This document shows, one piece after another, positions 48,305-58,209 of a stretch of 64,000 nt of DNA. The notes under the pieces are model-generated. The model was not told the origin of the DNA, searched no databases, and was given only the letters and a program-made list of their open reading frames with translations. The stretch lies in contig JARLIM010000003.1 in assembly GCA_031291725.1 (NCBI GenBank), forward strand, positions 22,796 to 86,795, written 5' to 3'. This DNA comes from Acetobacteraceae bacterium. Its GTDB lineage: Bacteria; Pseudomonadota; Alphaproteobacteria; Acetobacterales; Acetobacteraceae. Numbering within the stretch: position 1 is the stretch's first letter; each line of letters starts with the position of its first letter. The translations under genes were made by a program, and so were the position numbers.

Positions 48305-50650
48305 ATGAACCGTCCTCTCATCCCTCTGGACGTAGACTCCGCTCCGTCACAGGTTCCCTGGTGGCAGGCGCGTGCCTTCTCGGTTTTCCTGGGGCTGGCC
48401 ATTGCCGTGATCGTCGCGGCGAGCGTCTATTTGGCCGTGCTGATTCGCGATCGCCAATACGAATTCGGCGTCATCTCGCGCTACAACACCACCTGGGTGA
48501 CAAGCCAGGCGGCCCTTGAGGTGGCCAAACTCGAGTCCGCCCTGGCCGAACTCGCCGCCGCCGGACCGAACGCCGACCCGAGTCAGGCGCAGATCCGCTA
48601 TGATATCGTCGCCAGCCGCATGACCGTGCTCGCCAATGGTGAAGCAGGTGAGCTGATCGCCAGCGACCCAGAACTCGCCTCGATTTTAGCCAAGCTGCGC
48701 GCCACGATGCAGGCAGGCGACAAACTGATCGATCACGCCGGCGAACCTGGCGTCGCGCTCAAACTGGCGCGCATGTTCAGTGACCTCGCCTCGCCGATGT
48801 CGGAATTGGCGGGGGCGGCACACGATGCCGGAGGCGATATGGCCGCCCGCGACGTGGAGCAGCTGCGCCGGCTGCAATATTTGTTCTCCAGCTTGCAGGT
48901 CGCCCTGTTGGTGGCGTGTCTGGTGCTGATCGTCGTGCTGGCGTTGAACAATCGCATGCTCAGCCGCGCGCATCAAAATATGGGCTCACTCGTCACCGAT
49001 TTGCGCCGCACGGGCATTGAGCTTGGCATCGCCAACCACGAAACCCGACGGGCAGCCGAGGAAATCCAACAGCAAAACCGCGCCATGCAGGCGCGCGACC
49101 GCGAATTGGCACAGCAAAACACCCGCTTCGACGCCGCCTTGAACAACATGTCGCAGGCATTGTGCATGGTCGGTGCCGATGGTCGGCTGATCGTCTGCAA
49201 CCAACAATTCCGCACGCTGTTCGGCATCCCGATGCCGCAGACCGGCATGCCGTATGACGAATTATTCGGCGACATCGCCCGCAATGGCGGCTGCGATGCC
49301 GATCTGGTGCAGCGCCTGTATGTGGGCCAACGCAATCTGATCCAGGAACACCGCCCCGGCGGCTTCTTCGTCGAAGGCTCGATGGCCGAAGCCAAACGCG
49401 AAGGCGCAATCTGGGCACTTGCCGTATCGCACCAACCCATGCCGGATGGCGGCTGGGTGGCGACGTATTCGGATGTCGGCGAGCGCCGTTTGGCCGAAAT
49501 GCAGTTGGTGCATGCCCAGAAAATGGAAGCCATCGGCAATCTCACCGGCGGCATGGCGCATGATTTCAACAATCTTCTCGCGGTGATTTCGCTCAATCTG
49601 GAATATCTGCTCGGCCGCACCGCCGATGAGGATCAGGTTCGCGACCATGCCTCCCGCGCTTTGCAGGCGTCATTGCGCGGCGCCAATCTGATCTCGCAAC
49701 TGCTCGCTTTCGCCCGACGTCAAACGCTGGCACCGCAACAGATCAACGTGAACACCTGGATTCGCTCCATCGCCGACCTGCTCGACCACATGCTGGGCGA
49801 GCGCGTGACGGTGGCCCTCGAACTCGGCGAAGATATCTGGCCAGTCAACACCGATGCAACGCGGTTGGAGACGGCCATTGCCAACCTGGCCACCAACGCA
49901 CGCGACGCCATGCCCTTGGGCGGCAAGGTGGCGATCATCACCCGCAATGTTCATGTCAGCCACAGCGAGGTGCGCGCGCGTCCGGATGTGGTGCCGGGCG
50001 ATTACGTCATGATCGAGGTGGCCGATACCGGCACCGGCATGCCGCCAGATGTGGTCAATCGGATATTTGAACCTTTCTTCACCACCAAAAAAGAGGGCCA
50101 CGGCACCGGGCTTGGTCTGTCGATGGTGTTCGGCTTTATCCGTCAATCCGGCGGATTTATCGCAGTGGACAGCAAGCTCGGCGCAGGCACCGTCTTCCGC
50201 CTGCATCTGCCGCGCGGCGAGGGGCAGGTGGAGGCGGAACCGGTCTGGACGGTGCCGGCGGAAATCGTTGGCGGGCCGGAGAGCATTCTCGTCGTCGAAG
50301 ACAACGAGGCGGTGCGCTACATCACCACTGACCTGCTGGTCCAACTTGGCTATGACGTGCTTGAAGCGCGTGAACCGCTGGAGGCGCTGGAAATATTGGC
50401 CAGCGACCGCAAAATAGACTTGATGTTCAGTGACGTGGTCATGCCCGGTGGGATAGATGGCTTCGGCTTGGCACAGGAAGCCAAGCGCCTGCGTCCGGGG
50501 CTGAAATTGCTGCTCACCTCGGGCTTTGCCGAATTTGCCGACCGCCCGCATGCCGGGATTGGGCAAGTTCGGATGCTGGGCAAGCCATACCGGCAAAGTG
50601 AATTGGCCAATGCCCTGCGTGAGGCGTTGGATTCGGAGGGGCAGACGTGA
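48305..50650 (+). CDS. Membrane-bound hybrid histidine kinase with C-terminal receiver
   Basis: A 781-aa kinase. First membrane helix at about 20-45, a periplasmic helical domain of about 150 residues, second helix at about 198-218, a coiled coil (about 240-285), a PAS-like domain (about 285-400), and HisKA with H419 in [12 protein letters not shown]. HATPase_c follows ([23 protein letters not shown]), then a receiver domain (about 665-775) with D710 in [11 protein letters not shown]. The internal receiver suggests a phosphorelay. The gene follows the exported SUOX-like protein and overlaps ubiG in GTGA. Confidence 0.9.
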   Translation: MNRPLIPLDVDSAPSQVPWWQARAFSVFLGLAIAVIVAASVYLAVLIRDRQYEFGVISRYNTTWVTSQAALEVAKLESALAELAAAGPNADPSQAQIRYDIVASRMTVLANGEAGELIASDPELASILAKLRATMQAGDKLIDHAGEPGVALKLARMFSDLASPMSELAGAAHDAGGDMAARDVEQLRRLQYLFSSLQVALLVACLVLIVVLALNNRMLSRAHQNMGSLVTDLRRTGIELGIANHETRRAAEEIQQQNRAMQARDRELAQQNTRFDAALNNMSQALCMVGADGRLIVCNQQFRTLFGIPMPQTGMPYDELFGDIARNGGCDADLVQRLYVGQRNLIQEHRPGGFFVEGSMAEAKREGAIWALAVSHQPMPDGGWVATYSDVGERRLAEMQLVHAQKMEAIGNLTGGMAHDFNNLLAVISLNLEYLLGRTADEDQVRDHASRALQASLRGANLISQLLAFARRQTLAPQQINVNTWIRSIADLLDHMLGERVTVALELGEDIWPVNTDATRLETAIANLATNARDAMPLGGKVAIITRNVHVSHSEVRARPDVVPGDYVMIEVADTGTGMPPDVVNRIFEPFFTTKKEGHGTGLGLSMVFGFIRQSGGFIAVDSKLGAGTVFRLHLPRGEGQVEAEPVWTVPAEIVGGPESILVVEDNEAVRYITTDLLVQLGYDVLEAREPLEALEILASDRKIDLMFSDVVMPGGIDGFGLAQEAKRLRPGLKLLLTSGFAEFADRPHAGIGQVRMLGKPYRQSELANALREALDSEGQT

Positions 50651-51351
50651 GCAATTCTGTGGTGGCCGATGAAGTCGCCCGATTCGGGGCATTGGCAGCC
50701 CAATGGTGGGACCCGCGCGGGCCGATGGCACCGCTGCATGCGATGAATCCGCTGCGCTGCGATTGGGCGGATCGTCAGATCCGCGCGGTGTTGCCGGGAT
50801 CGGTGCGGCTGCTCGATGTCGGCTGTGGCGCGGGGCTGGTCTCAGAGGCGATGGCCAAACGCGGCCATACAGTCACCGGCCTCGACGCCTCCGCCGACGG
50901 CATCGCAGCGGCTGAGGCGCACGCTGAAGGGCAGGAATTGCCGCTCGCCTATCGCGTTGGCAGCACCGAGACGCTGATCGCCGAAGGGGTGCGTTTTCAG
51001 GCGATTACGGCGCTGGAAGTGATCGAACATGTCGCCGATGCGGCCGCATTCGTGGTCATGCTGGCCGATTTGCTGGAGCCGGGCGGGGTGCTGGTGATGT
51101 CCACCCTCAACCGCACGCGCCGCTCCTATCTGACCGCGAAGCTGGGGGCGGAATATGTGCTGCGAATGCTGCCGGTGGGTACGCATGATTGGCAGAAATT
51201 CATCCCGCCCGAGGAATTGGCGCAGCTGATGCGGCAGGCCGGTCTGCGCCCGGTGGCAACCGCCGGGATGAGCTTCAATCCGCTGCGCAACTCGTGGTTT
51301 GAAAGCCGGGATTTGTCGGTGAACTACCTCGCCGCGGCGCGGAAAGATTAG
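50647..51351 (+). CDS. ubiG: Ubiquinone biosynthesis O-methyltransferase UbiG
   Basis: A 234-aa SAM-dependent enzyme that performs both O-methylations of ubiquinone. It shows FGALAAQWWDPRGPMAPLHAMNPLR (read in two parts), the SAM site LLDVGCGAGLVSEAMAKRG, VIEHVADAAAFV and THDWQKFIPPEEL, all standard for UbiG. GTG start overlapping the kinase gene stop by 4 bp. Confidence 0.97.
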   Translation: MSNSVVADEVARFGALAAQWWDPRGPMAPLHAMNPLRCDWADRQIRAVLPGSVRLLDVGCGAGLVSEAMAKRGHTVTGLDASADGIAAAEAHAEGQELPLAYRVGSTETLIAEGVRFQAITALEVIEHVADAAAFVVMLADLLEPGGVLVMSTLNRTRRSYLTAKLGAEYVLRMLPVGTHDWQKFIPPEELAQLMRQAGLRPVATAGMSFNPLRNSWFESRDLSVNYLAAARKD

Positions 51352-51353
51352 CC

Positions 51354-51848
51354 TCAGCCATCTGCCGGTGCCACCCACGGGATCATCGTAATCGGCACGC
51401 CCTCATCCTGCAACTCTTCGGCCTGCGCCTCGGTGGTCTGGCCATAGATGGCACGGTGTGCGCTCTCGCCGCGATGCATTCGCCGCGCCTCATCGGCAAA
51501 CGCATTGCCGACGTCTTCGCAATTGCGCTCAACCTCGGCACGCAGCTTTTGCAACGCGGCGCGGAGTTGATCTGGCATTTGCGCGCCCGCCATCGCCACA
51601 TTCGGCGCAGGCGGCTCCACCACCGCCGGCGTTTCGGCGGGCTCGCAGACCGGGACGGCGACAGGATCGGGGCGGGCGTTGGATTTGGCCGGAATCGCCG
51701 GTGCCATCAGCCCGCGCGAGACTGATTTGTCGCCGCAGACCGGACATTCCACCAGCCCACGCGCCGCTTGTGCATCGAAGCCGGCGGAACTGGGAAACCA
51801 GCCGTCGAATTCATGCGCATGGCTGCAAACGAGGGTGTAGTGGATCAT
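51354..51848 (-). CDS. DUF1178 family protein
   Basis: A 164-aa protein with the family start MIHYTLVCSHAHEFDGWFPSS and a CPVCGDKSVSRGLMAPAI zinc-ribbon-like segment. It has a proline- and alanine-rich linker and the conserved C-terminal half ALQKLRAEVERNCEDVGNAF, GESAHRAIYGQ, with GVPITMIPW near the end. Function unknown; the conserved place next to grxC and comF in alphaproteobacteria suggests a housekeeping role. Confidence 0.92.
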   Translation of the reverse strand: MIHYTLVCSHAHEFDGWFPSSAGFDAQAARGLVECPVCGDKSVSRGLMAPAIPAKSNARPDPVAVPVCEPAETPAVVEPPAPNVAMAGAQMPDQLRAALQKLRAEVERNCEDVGNAFADEARRMHRGESAHRAIYGQTTEAQAEELQDEGVPITMIPWVAPADG

Positions 51849-51923
51849 CCTTCCGGCCCGGTCTTCATGGTTCTGTCACAGTGATAGAGCCTGCACGCCC
51901 ATGCCTGCAACGCACAAGCGCGA

Positions 51924-52181
51924 TCACGCGGTCGCCAGCAGCGCATCCAGCTTGCCAGACCGCTCCAGCGCCACCAGATCGTCGCAGCCGCCGATATGCC
52001 GGCCAGCGATGAAAATCTGCGGCACCGAGGTGCGGCCTGTGCGCTTGAACGAGTCCTCACGCGCAGCCGTGCCCGACGGCGCGTCGATTTCCTCGAACGC
52101 CACGCCTTTTTTCGTCAGCAACTGCTTGGCACGCACGCAATACGGGCACCAATCCTGCGTGTAGATAACAACCTGCGGCAT
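51924..52181 (-). CDS. grxC: Glutaredoxin 3
   Basis: An 85-aa glutathione-dependent disulfide reductase. It has active-site CPYC in YTQDWCPYCVRAKQLL, the cis-proline region TSVPQIFIAGRHIGG and the GGCDDLVALE end. ATG at 52181 fits the family N-terminus. Middle gene of a comF-grxC-DUF1178 transcript. Confidence 0.96.
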   Translation of the reverse strand: MPQVVIYTQDWCPYCVRAKQLLTKKGVAFEEIDAPSGTAAREDSFKRTGRTSVPQIFIAGRHIGGCDDLVALERSGKLDALLATA

Positions 52182-52262
52182 ACCGCCCCCGATGCAAAAC
52201 AATCTGGAGAGGAAATCGGATCGTCTGGTGCAAAGCGCAAGCCCCCACACCGCCCTGCCGCC

Positions 52263-53012
52263 TCAACGCAGACGCGGATCTGGCACTCGTGCGGCCACCA
52301 GAAGATCGACCTGCGCGGCACCTGCGGCCTGCAAGGCGAGGCAACATTCGGTGGCCGTTGCACCGGATGTCAGTACGTCATCGATCAACACCACATTCTG
52401 CCCAGCCAGACGCATGCCGGCACCCCGCCTGGGGGCAAAGAGGTGCGCCACAGCCTCCGCCCGCGCCACCGCCCCCAACTCACCCAGCGGCGCTGTGGCG
52501 CGCAGGCGGACGAGGGCATCGGGGAACAGCTCCACATGGGTGCGCCGCGCAATCTGCCGTGCCAGCAACACCGCCTGATTGTAGCGCCGCGCCCGCAGGC
52601 GGGAGGGATGCAACGGCACCGGCACCAGCAGATCGGCCCCCGCCAGCACATCCGCCCCGGCGCGCACCATCATCGCGGCCAACGGACCCGCCAGGTCGGT
52701 GCGATCGGCGTGTTTGAACGGCAGGATCAGCCGCTTGGACTGCGCATCATAGCGCAGCGCCGCCCGCGCCTGTCGCCACACCGGCGGTGCGGTCGCACAA
52801 CGCGGGCAAACACCGTGGATCGCCTGATTGGCATAGGCCAGTGGCACCGCGCAGCGCGGACAAAACGGCGCGCTGACAAAACTGACCTCACAGAAACACT
52901 CCACGCAGAACTGGCCCGGTGCTTCGACCACCTGCTCACAGAGCAGGCATTGCGGCGGCAGCAGCACATCGAGCACCGCTCGGCCCAGCGATTTTACCCA
53001 TTTGGTACGCAT
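52263..53012 (-). CDS. ComF family phosphoribosyltransferase-like protein
   Basis: A 249-aa protein. The N-terminal double zinc finger (CLLCEQ, FCVECF, FCPRCAVPL, VCPRC) is followed by a PRTase-like domain with LVPVPLHPSRLRARRYNQAV and the PRPP motif VVLIDDVLTSGATATEC. Relatives take part in DNA uptake in competent bacteria; elsewhere the role is unknown. The chosen start MRTKWVKSLGRAVLD is the one nearest the conserved region; upstream in-frame starts would overlap the divergent methyltransferase gene. Confidence 0.9.
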   Translation of the reverse strand: MRTKWVKSLGRAVLDVLLPPQCLLCEQVVEAPGQFCVECFCEVSFVSAPFCPRCAVPLAYANQAIHGVCPRCATAPPVWRQARAALRYDAQSKRLILPFKHADRTDLAGPLAAMMVRAGADVLAGADLLVPVPLHPSRLRARRYNQAVLLARQIARRTHVELFPDALVRLRATAPLGELGAVARAEAVAHLFAPRRGAGMRLAGQNVVLIDDVLTSGATATECCLALQAAGAAQVDLLVAARVPDPRLR

Positions 53013-53082
53013 CCGCCATATTGGAACAGACAGGGGCTTGGCACAAAGCCAATACCGCGTCACATCGGCGTAAATGAGCGCC

Positions 53083-53853
53083 ATGATCTTCGACCGCCCC
53101 GCCCTCCGCCGCCACCGCAACCGCGCGGCCCCTCATGTTGATCGGGTCGCCCCGGTGCTGCAGGAGGTGGCCGAACGTCTGCTCGACCGGCTGGAAGACA
53201 CCACACACCAATTCACCCACGCCCTCGATGTCGGCGGACGCGGCGTTGTCGCCCCGCTGCTGCGGGCGCGCGGGATTGAGACGATCAGTTGCGACCTCTC
53301 CCCCGCCATGGCCGCACGCAATGGCGGGCTGGCGGTGGCGGCCGACGAGGAATTCCTTCCCTTTGCCTCGGGCAGTTTCGATCTGGTGGTGGCCAATCTG
53401 TCGCTGCACGCTGTCAACGATCTGCCGGGCGCGTTGATCCAATTGCGCATGGCGCTGAAGCCTGACGGCCTGTTCCTCGCCTCGCTGCCGGTGCTCGACA
53501 CGCTTGGCCGCCTGCGCGCAGCGCTGACCGAGGCGGAAGCCGAACTCTCCGGCGGCGCTTCCCCGCGCGTCGCCCCCTTCCCCGAACTGCGCGATGGTGC
53601 GGCCTTGCTGCAACGTGCCGGGTTCACACTGCCAGTGGCCGATGGCGACGATATCGCCCTGCGCTACGCCACCCCGTTCAATCTGCTGCGCGATTTGCAA
53701 GCGGCAGGTGAGAGCAACGCCATTGCCGTGCGCAGCCGCCATGTGCCACCGCGCGTGCTGTTTCCGATGGCCCTCAGCCGGATGGTTGACGACGCGGGCG
53801 GCCTGGATATGAATCTTCGGGTGGCGATGCTGACCGGCTGGGCACCCGGCTAA
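53083..53853 (+). CDS. SAM-dependent methyltransferase-fold protein (NDUFAF5/BioC-like)
   Basis: A 256-aa class-I methyltransferase fold. The N-terminus MIFDRPALRRHRNRAA is typical of alphaproteobacterial relatives of mitochondrial NDUFAF5. ALDVGGRGVVAPLLRARG is the SAM loop, then FDLVVANLSLHAVNDLPGAL. NDUFAF5 hydroxylates an arginine of a complex I subunit and BioC methylates malonyl-ACP; which activity holds here is not clear. An in-frame ATG lies 9 bp upstream at 53074. Divergent from comF. Confidence 0.87.
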   Translation: MIFDRPALRRHRNRAAPHVDRVAPVLQEVAERLLDRLEDTTHQFTHALDVGGRGVVAPLLRARGIETISCDLSPAMAARNGGLAVAADEEFLPFASGSFDLVVANLSLHAVNDLPGALIQLRMALKPDGLFLASLPVLDTLGRLRAALTEAEAELSGGASPRVAPFPELRDGAALLQRAGFTLPVADGDDIALRYATPFNLLRDLQAAGESNAIAVRSRHVPPRVLFPMALSRMVDDAGGLDMNLRVAMLTGWAPG

Positions 53854-54332
53854 AGTTCAAGCTTCCAAAACTGCCCAACCAGATCATGCCCGAAGGAGTG
53901 ATGCCGCTCCTGCGCCTCCAGCACAAAGCCGCGCGCGAGATAAATCCGCCGCGCTGTTGTCAAAATATCATTGGTCCACAGCACCAGCCGCCGATAGCCA
54001 ATCTCACGGGCACGGGCGATACAGGCATCGACCAGTTGAGCACCGATCCCGAGCCCGCGCGCGCTTGGCTCCACGTAGAGCAGGCGCAGCTTGCCGATAT
54101 CCGGTGCATCGCCTTGCACCAGAAACACCGAACCCACGATGGCACCATCCAACTCCGCCACCCAGGCGGCTTCTCGCTGCGGCTCGAATTCCGCAACGAA
54201 CTTGCCGAGGATGTCCGCCGCCAGCCCCTCGAAACGCCAATCCCAGCCATATTCCTGATGATACAGTGCTGCCTGCCGATGCAAAATCCAGCCAAGATCG
54301 CCCGGCTTGGGGGGGCGCAGAACAAGGGCCAT
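53850..54332 (-). CDS. GNAT family N-acetyltransferase
   Basis: A 160-aa acetyltransferase. It starts with LRPPKPGDLGWILHRQAALY, and the acetyl-CoA loop is LYVEPSARGLGIGAQLVDACI, followed by TARRIYLARGFVLEAQERHHS. HxEYGWDW-like text near residue 25 (YHQEYGWDWRFE) matches the domain often fused to MarR regulators. Here it stands free. Its end overlaps the methyltransferase gene end by 4 bp. Substrate unknown. Confidence 0.9.
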   Translation of the reverse strand: MALVLRPPKPGDLGWILHRQAALYHQEYGWDWRFEGLAADILGKFVAEFEPQREAAWVAELDGAIVGSVFLVQGDAPDIGKLRLLYVEPSARGLGIGAQLVDACIARAREIGYRRLVLWTNDILTTARRIYLARGFVLEAQERHHSFGHDLVGQFWKLEL

Positions 54333-54335
54333 CGG

Positions 54336-56015
54336 TCAGGGCATACCTTCCAGGGTTTCGATGCCGCCCACCACCTTCAACCGGCTGGCCTGCAACGCAC
54401 CGGCGCGTTCCAGAACAGGATAGGCCACCGAACAGATATGGGAATGGATGCGCTTCAGATCGCGCAACACATCCAAATGCAGCGAACTCGATTCCACACT
54501 CTCCGGCCGCCCATCGCGCAACCGCGCCAAATGCCGTTCGGCGGCGTGTAACTCGGCGGTGCGCAATTGCGCCTTCTCGGCGATCAACTTGCGCGCGATC
54601 ACCACGTCACCGGACATGAACACCCCGAAGGCCAACGACAGATTGTCCACCACCTCCTGATGAAACGCCTCCAACTCCGCCGCCCCCTCGCGTGAGAACG
54701 ATAGCCGACGTTTGATCTTCTTGGCGGCCAATTCCATCAGGTTCTTGTCGATAATATCGCCGATATGCTCCAGATTGATCGAGAATGAGACAATCTCCAT
54801 CGCCCGATGGCCATCCCGCTCGCCCATGCTCTCCCGCGTCAGCCGCGTCACATAGAGCTTCACGGCCTCATCCAGCCGATCCACCGCATTGTCCATCCGG
54901 CCAATCTCGCCGACCAGCCGCCGATCATCGGTGGACAGCGCGATGATGGATTTGCGCAGCATGCTCTCCACGATATCGCCCATATGCAGCACCTCCCGCG
55001 CCGCACAGGCCAGCGCCACCGTGGGCGTCTCCAGCGAGGCTTCGTCGAGATACAGCGGGGCGGACGGATCATTGGCCGTCACCTTCTCCGGCAGATGACG
55101 GATCAGCCACGTCGCCAGCGGGCGCAACGGCAGCATGAACAGCAGCGCCATGGCGAGGTTGAACGCAGTGTGAAAATCCGCCGCCAGACGCGACCGATTC
55201 GGCTCATAGTGCTGCAACAGGGCGGCAATCGGCCCCAGGAACGGCAGCACCAGCGCACAACCCACCAACCGGTTGAGCAGATTTCCCAACGGCAGACGAC
55301 GGCTGGCCGGATTGCCCGCATGGCTCGCCTCGACCAGCGGGTTGAGCGCACTGCCCAGATTCGCTCCCAGCACCAGCGCCAACGTCGCCTCCGGTGTCAC
55401 GAAGCCGGAATAGGCCAGCGACATCACCAACAACACCACCGTCACACTTGAATGCGCGGCCCATGTCAGCGCTGCGGCGATCAGCACGCACAGGATCGAA
55501 TCCCCCGTCACCGCCGAGAGCAGCATCCGCACGGCAGGGGCCTGTTCGGCAGGGGCCAGCGTGTCGAGCAAAATATGCAGCGCCAGCAGCATAAGCCCGA
55601 TGCCGATCGCCACCCGCCCCAAATCGCGCGTGCGCGTCTGCCCACCGCGCTTGAAGGCCACCACGCCAATCAGAAACAGCAGCGGCGCCACCGCCGAGAC
55701 ATTGAACGACAGCACCTGCACAATCAGCGTGGTGCCCACATTGGCCCCCAGCATGATCGCCAATGCCGGCACCAACTCCACCGAGCCGCCGGTGACGAAC
55801 GACGCTGTCATCAACCCGGTGGCCGTGCTGCTCTGTAAAATGGCGGTGACGACAATGCCGGCGAGAAACGCCGCGAACCTGTTGCGCAGGGCATAGGCCA
55901 GAAAGCGCCTAAGGTCCGCGCCGAATGCTCGCACAATACCGCTATGGACCATGTGCAGGCCCCATAGCAGCAGCGCCACCCCGCCCATCAGGTCGAGAAG
56001 AGCAAGGCTCCCCAT
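54336..56015 (-). CDS. Na/Pi cotransporter family protein with PhoU-like tail
   Basis: A 559-aa inner-membrane protein. The two inverted Na/Pi repeats carry the QSSTATGLM and HSSVTVVLL signatures (about residues 60 and 195), with GANVGTTL and GANLGSAL after each. From about residue 340 the protein is cytoplasmic and built of PhoU-like helices (DNAVDRLDEAVKLYVTRL). Bacterial members carry out sodium-linked phosphate transport or efflux. It lies 3 bp downstream of the GNAT gene start and 75 bp after moaA on the same strand. Confidence 0.93.
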   Translation of the reverse strand: MGSLALLDLMGGVALLLWGLHMVHSGIVRAFGADLRRFLAYALRNRFAAFLAGIVVTAILQSSTATGLMTASFVTGGSVELVPALAIMLGANVGTTLIVQVLSFNVSAVAPLLFLIGVVAFKRGGQTRTRDLGRVAIGIGLMLLALHILLDTLAPAEQAPAVRMLLSAVTGDSILCVLIAAALTWAAHSSVTVVLLVMSLAYSGFVTPEATLALVLGANLGSALNPLVEASHAGNPASRRLPLGNLLNRLVGCALVLPFLGPIAALLQHYEPNRSRLAADFHTAFNLAMALLFMLPLRPLATWLIRHLPEKVTANDPSAPLYLDEASLETPTVALACAAREVLHMGDIVESMLRKSIIALSTDDRRLVGEIGRMDNAVDRLDEAVKLYVTRLTRESMGERDGHRAMEIVSFSINLEHIGDIIDKNLMELAAKKIKRRLSFSREGAAELEAFHQEVVDNLSLAFGVFMSGDVVIARKLIAEKAQLRTAELHAAERHLARLRDGRPESVESSSLHLDVLRDLKRIHSHICSVAYPVLERAGALQASRLKVVGGIETLEGMP

Positions 56016-56090
56016 TCCGTCCTCCCCCGCAGAAGGAGGCAGCTTGCACCTATAAATTTCAGGATACCAGAGGCGTGCGAAAGGGACGGA

Positions 56091-57077
56091 TCAGCCGCCG
56101 GTCACGCTCATATGACGCGGCACCACCGGCGCTCCGCTGGTGCGGTCGATGATGAAATCATGGCCTTTCGGCTTGCGTGAAATCGCCTCGCGGATTGCCG
56201 CCTCAAGCTCCTCCTCGCTCGCCCCATCGCGCAGGATGGCGCGGAATTCGGCGGCGTCGTTCTGGCCGAGGCACATATAGAGCGTGCCGGTACAGGTCAG
56301 GCGCACGCGATTGCAACTCTCACAGAAATTATGCGTCATCGGTGTGATGAAGCCCACCCGCTGGCCGGTTTCCGCCACGTCGTAATACCGCGCCGGGCCG
56401 CCGGTGGCATAATCGGTCTGCGTCAGCGTCCAGCTTTTGCGCAATCGGGCGCGCACCATCGACAGCGGCAGATACTGATCCGCCCGCTGCGCCTCAATCT
56501 CGCCCATCGGCATCGTCTCGATCAGGCAGAGATCAAAACCATGCTCACCGCACCATGCGACCAGTTGATCGATCTCACCCTCATTGACGTGCTTCATCGC
56601 CACCGCGTTGATCTTCACGGCCAGCCCGGCATCCTGGGCGGCGAAAATCCCGTCCAGCGTCTTGTCTAACCGACCCCAGCGGGTGATTTCGGCGAATTTG
56701 GCGGGGTCGAGCGTGTCCAGGCTTACATTCACCCGCCGCACGCCTGCTTGTGCGAGGTCATGGGCGAAGCGGGTAAGCTGCGAACCATTGGTGGTCAGCG
56801 TCAATTCGCGCAGACCCTGGCCCAGACGCGCGCCGAGTCCTTGGAACAGCGTCATCACCCCGCGTCGCACCAGCGGCTCGCCACCGGTGATGCGGATCTT
56901 GTCCGTGCCAAGGCGGATGAACGCGCCGCACAGACGCTCCATTTCCTCAAGCGTCAGCAGATCCGGCTTCGGCAGAAATGTCATGTCCTCTGCCATGCAA
57001 TAGACACAGCGAAGGTCGCACCGGTCTGTAACCGAGACGCGCAGATAGGTGACAGGGCGACCGAAGGGATCAATCAT
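56091..57077 (-). CDS. moaA: GTP 3',8-cyclase MoaA
   Basis: A radical-SAM enzyme that rearranges GTP in the first step of molybdenum cofactor synthesis. The 328-aa protein has the first cluster motif [31 protein letters not shown], the second cluster cysteines in [19 protein letters not shown] and the C-terminal GG needed for activation. ATG at 57077 gives the usual [19 protein letters not shown] start; an ATG at 57104 is in frame. It supplies cofactor for the molybdenum hydroxylase encoded at 28-31 kb. Confidence 0.96.
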   Translation of the reverse strand: MIDPFGRPVTYLRVSVTDRCDLRCVYCMAEDMTFLPKPDLLTLEEMERLCGAFIRLGTDKIRITGGEPLVRRGVMTLFQGLGARLGQGLRELTLTTNGSQLTRFAHDLAQAGVRRVNVSLDTLDPAKFAEITRWGRLDKTLDGIFAAQDAGLAVKINAVAMKHVNEGEIDQLVAWCGEHGFDLCLIETMPMGEIEAQRADQYLPLSMVRARLRKSWTLTQTDYATGGPARYYDVAETGQRVGFITPMTHNFCESCNRVRLTCTGTLYMCLGQNDAAEFRAILRDGASEEELEAAIREAISRKPKGHDFIIDRTSGAPVVPRHMSVTGG

Positions 57078-57139
57078 GGCGTTGTGATGCTTCCTTGCCC
57101 TCATGTTGCGCGCCAAGGCGGACAGCGCAAGGGGGGAGA

Positions 57140-57358
57140 TCAACCGACAATCTGAAGATTGACCACCAGCGCATTAATCAGAACTTTACCCGCATGCTCG
57201 AAATTGACGGTGATGCGGCTGCCGATCACCGATTGCACCTGCCCATCGCCCCAATCCGGTTGGGTTGGGTGGCGTACAAACTGGCCCGGCTCCACTCCAG
57301 AGACGAATGGGCGATTGGCTTGGCCGAAGCCTGCGGAGGCTTTGTCGTTGTCCGGCAT
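57140..57358 (-). CDS. DUF3553 family protein
   Basis: A 72-aa protein ending in the DUF3553 core [20 protein letters not shown], then [17 protein letters not shown]. The core resembles a small beta-barrel also seen at the end of CarD/UvrD-like proteins. ATG at 57358. It lies just upstream of moaA on the same strand and is divergent from the chemotaxis operon. Function unknown. Confidence 0.88.
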   Translation of the reverse strand: MPDNDKASAGFGQANRPFVSGVEPGQFVRHPTQPDWGDGQVQSVIGSRITVNFEHAGKVLINALVVNLQIVG

Positions 57359-57453
57359 GTGGATGTTCCCATTCGGCAGCGCACGCGGGGCGTGGCACGA
57401 TGAAGATGCAACTGTACTGCCAAGTCGGCAGGCTGTCAGAGGATATGCTGCCC

Positions 57454-58122
57454 GTGACTGACGACCACAACCAGATTCCACCGTCTGGACCAGACTACGC
57501 CGTGCGTCTGGCGCATATGCTGGCCGCTCGGCTCTGCCATGATCTGGCCGGCGCTGTCGGCAGCCTCGGCGGTGCATTGGAATTGGCGGCGCAAGACCCC
57601 GATTCGACGCAGGAAGCACTGGGGGTGGCACAAGAAGCCTCGCAGGCGCTGCATGACCGTCTGCGCCTGCTGCGCGTGGCTTTCGGTCCGGCGGAACAGG
57701 CCGTCACACGTGCTGAGTTGCACCCATTGCTGGCCGCCCTGCCCCGCCCACGCCGCGTGCAGATCGATCTCGTCCTTCCGGCAGACAATGTCGCCCTGCC
57801 CGGTCCGGTCAGTTCACTGTTGCTCTGCCTGGGTATGCTCGGCGTGGAGTGTCTGGCCGGTGAGGGCACGATGGCGCTCCAACAATCCGGCGAGAAAGAG
57901 TTCGTGCTGCACCTCGCAGGCCCTCGCGCCGCATGGCCCGCCGGCTTCGCGGCGCATCTGGCCACACCCGTCAGCGCCCTCGAAAACGCCGCCGACCAGG
58001 GGCCGCGTGGCGTACTCGGCCCGCTTGTTGTTCTCATGGCGCACAGTTCGGGCATGAAGCTGCGCCTGCTACTCGGCCCGCAAGCGGATTTTATACCGCC
58101 GCTGCTGATCTCTTTCGACTGA
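57454..58122 (+). CDS. ChpT-like histidine phosphotransferase family protein
   Basis: A 222-aa protein. The N-terminal helix LAHMLAARLCHDLAGAVGSL has the phospho-accepting H29 and matches the ChpT family (DUF2328), whose members form four-helix dimers with a degenerate kinase-like C-terminal domain. GTG at 57454 is preferred because CAGAGGA lies 10 nt upstream; an in-frame ATG at 57400 would add 18 residues. It sits 87 bp before cheA and reads the same way, so it may relay phosphate between the che receivers and other pathways. That link is inferred. Confidence 0.82.
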   Translation: MTDDHNQIPPSGPDYAVRLAHMLAARLCHDLAGAVGSLGGALELAAQDPDSTQEALGVAQEASQALHDRLRLLRVAFGPAEQAVTRAELHPLLAALPRPRRVQIDLVLPADNVALPGPVSSLLLCLGMLGVECLAGEGTMALQQSGEKEFVLHLAGPRAAWPAGFAAHLATPVSALENAADQGPRGVLGPLVVLMAHSSGMKLRLLLGPQADFIPPLLISFD

Positions 58123-58209
58123 ATCTCAGCCAATCTTAACAATTTATTCGTCTCCTCACGCCAAGCTGCGCCCATCGTGTTCTCCCCGCCATTGGCGGAC
58201 AAACAAGGT

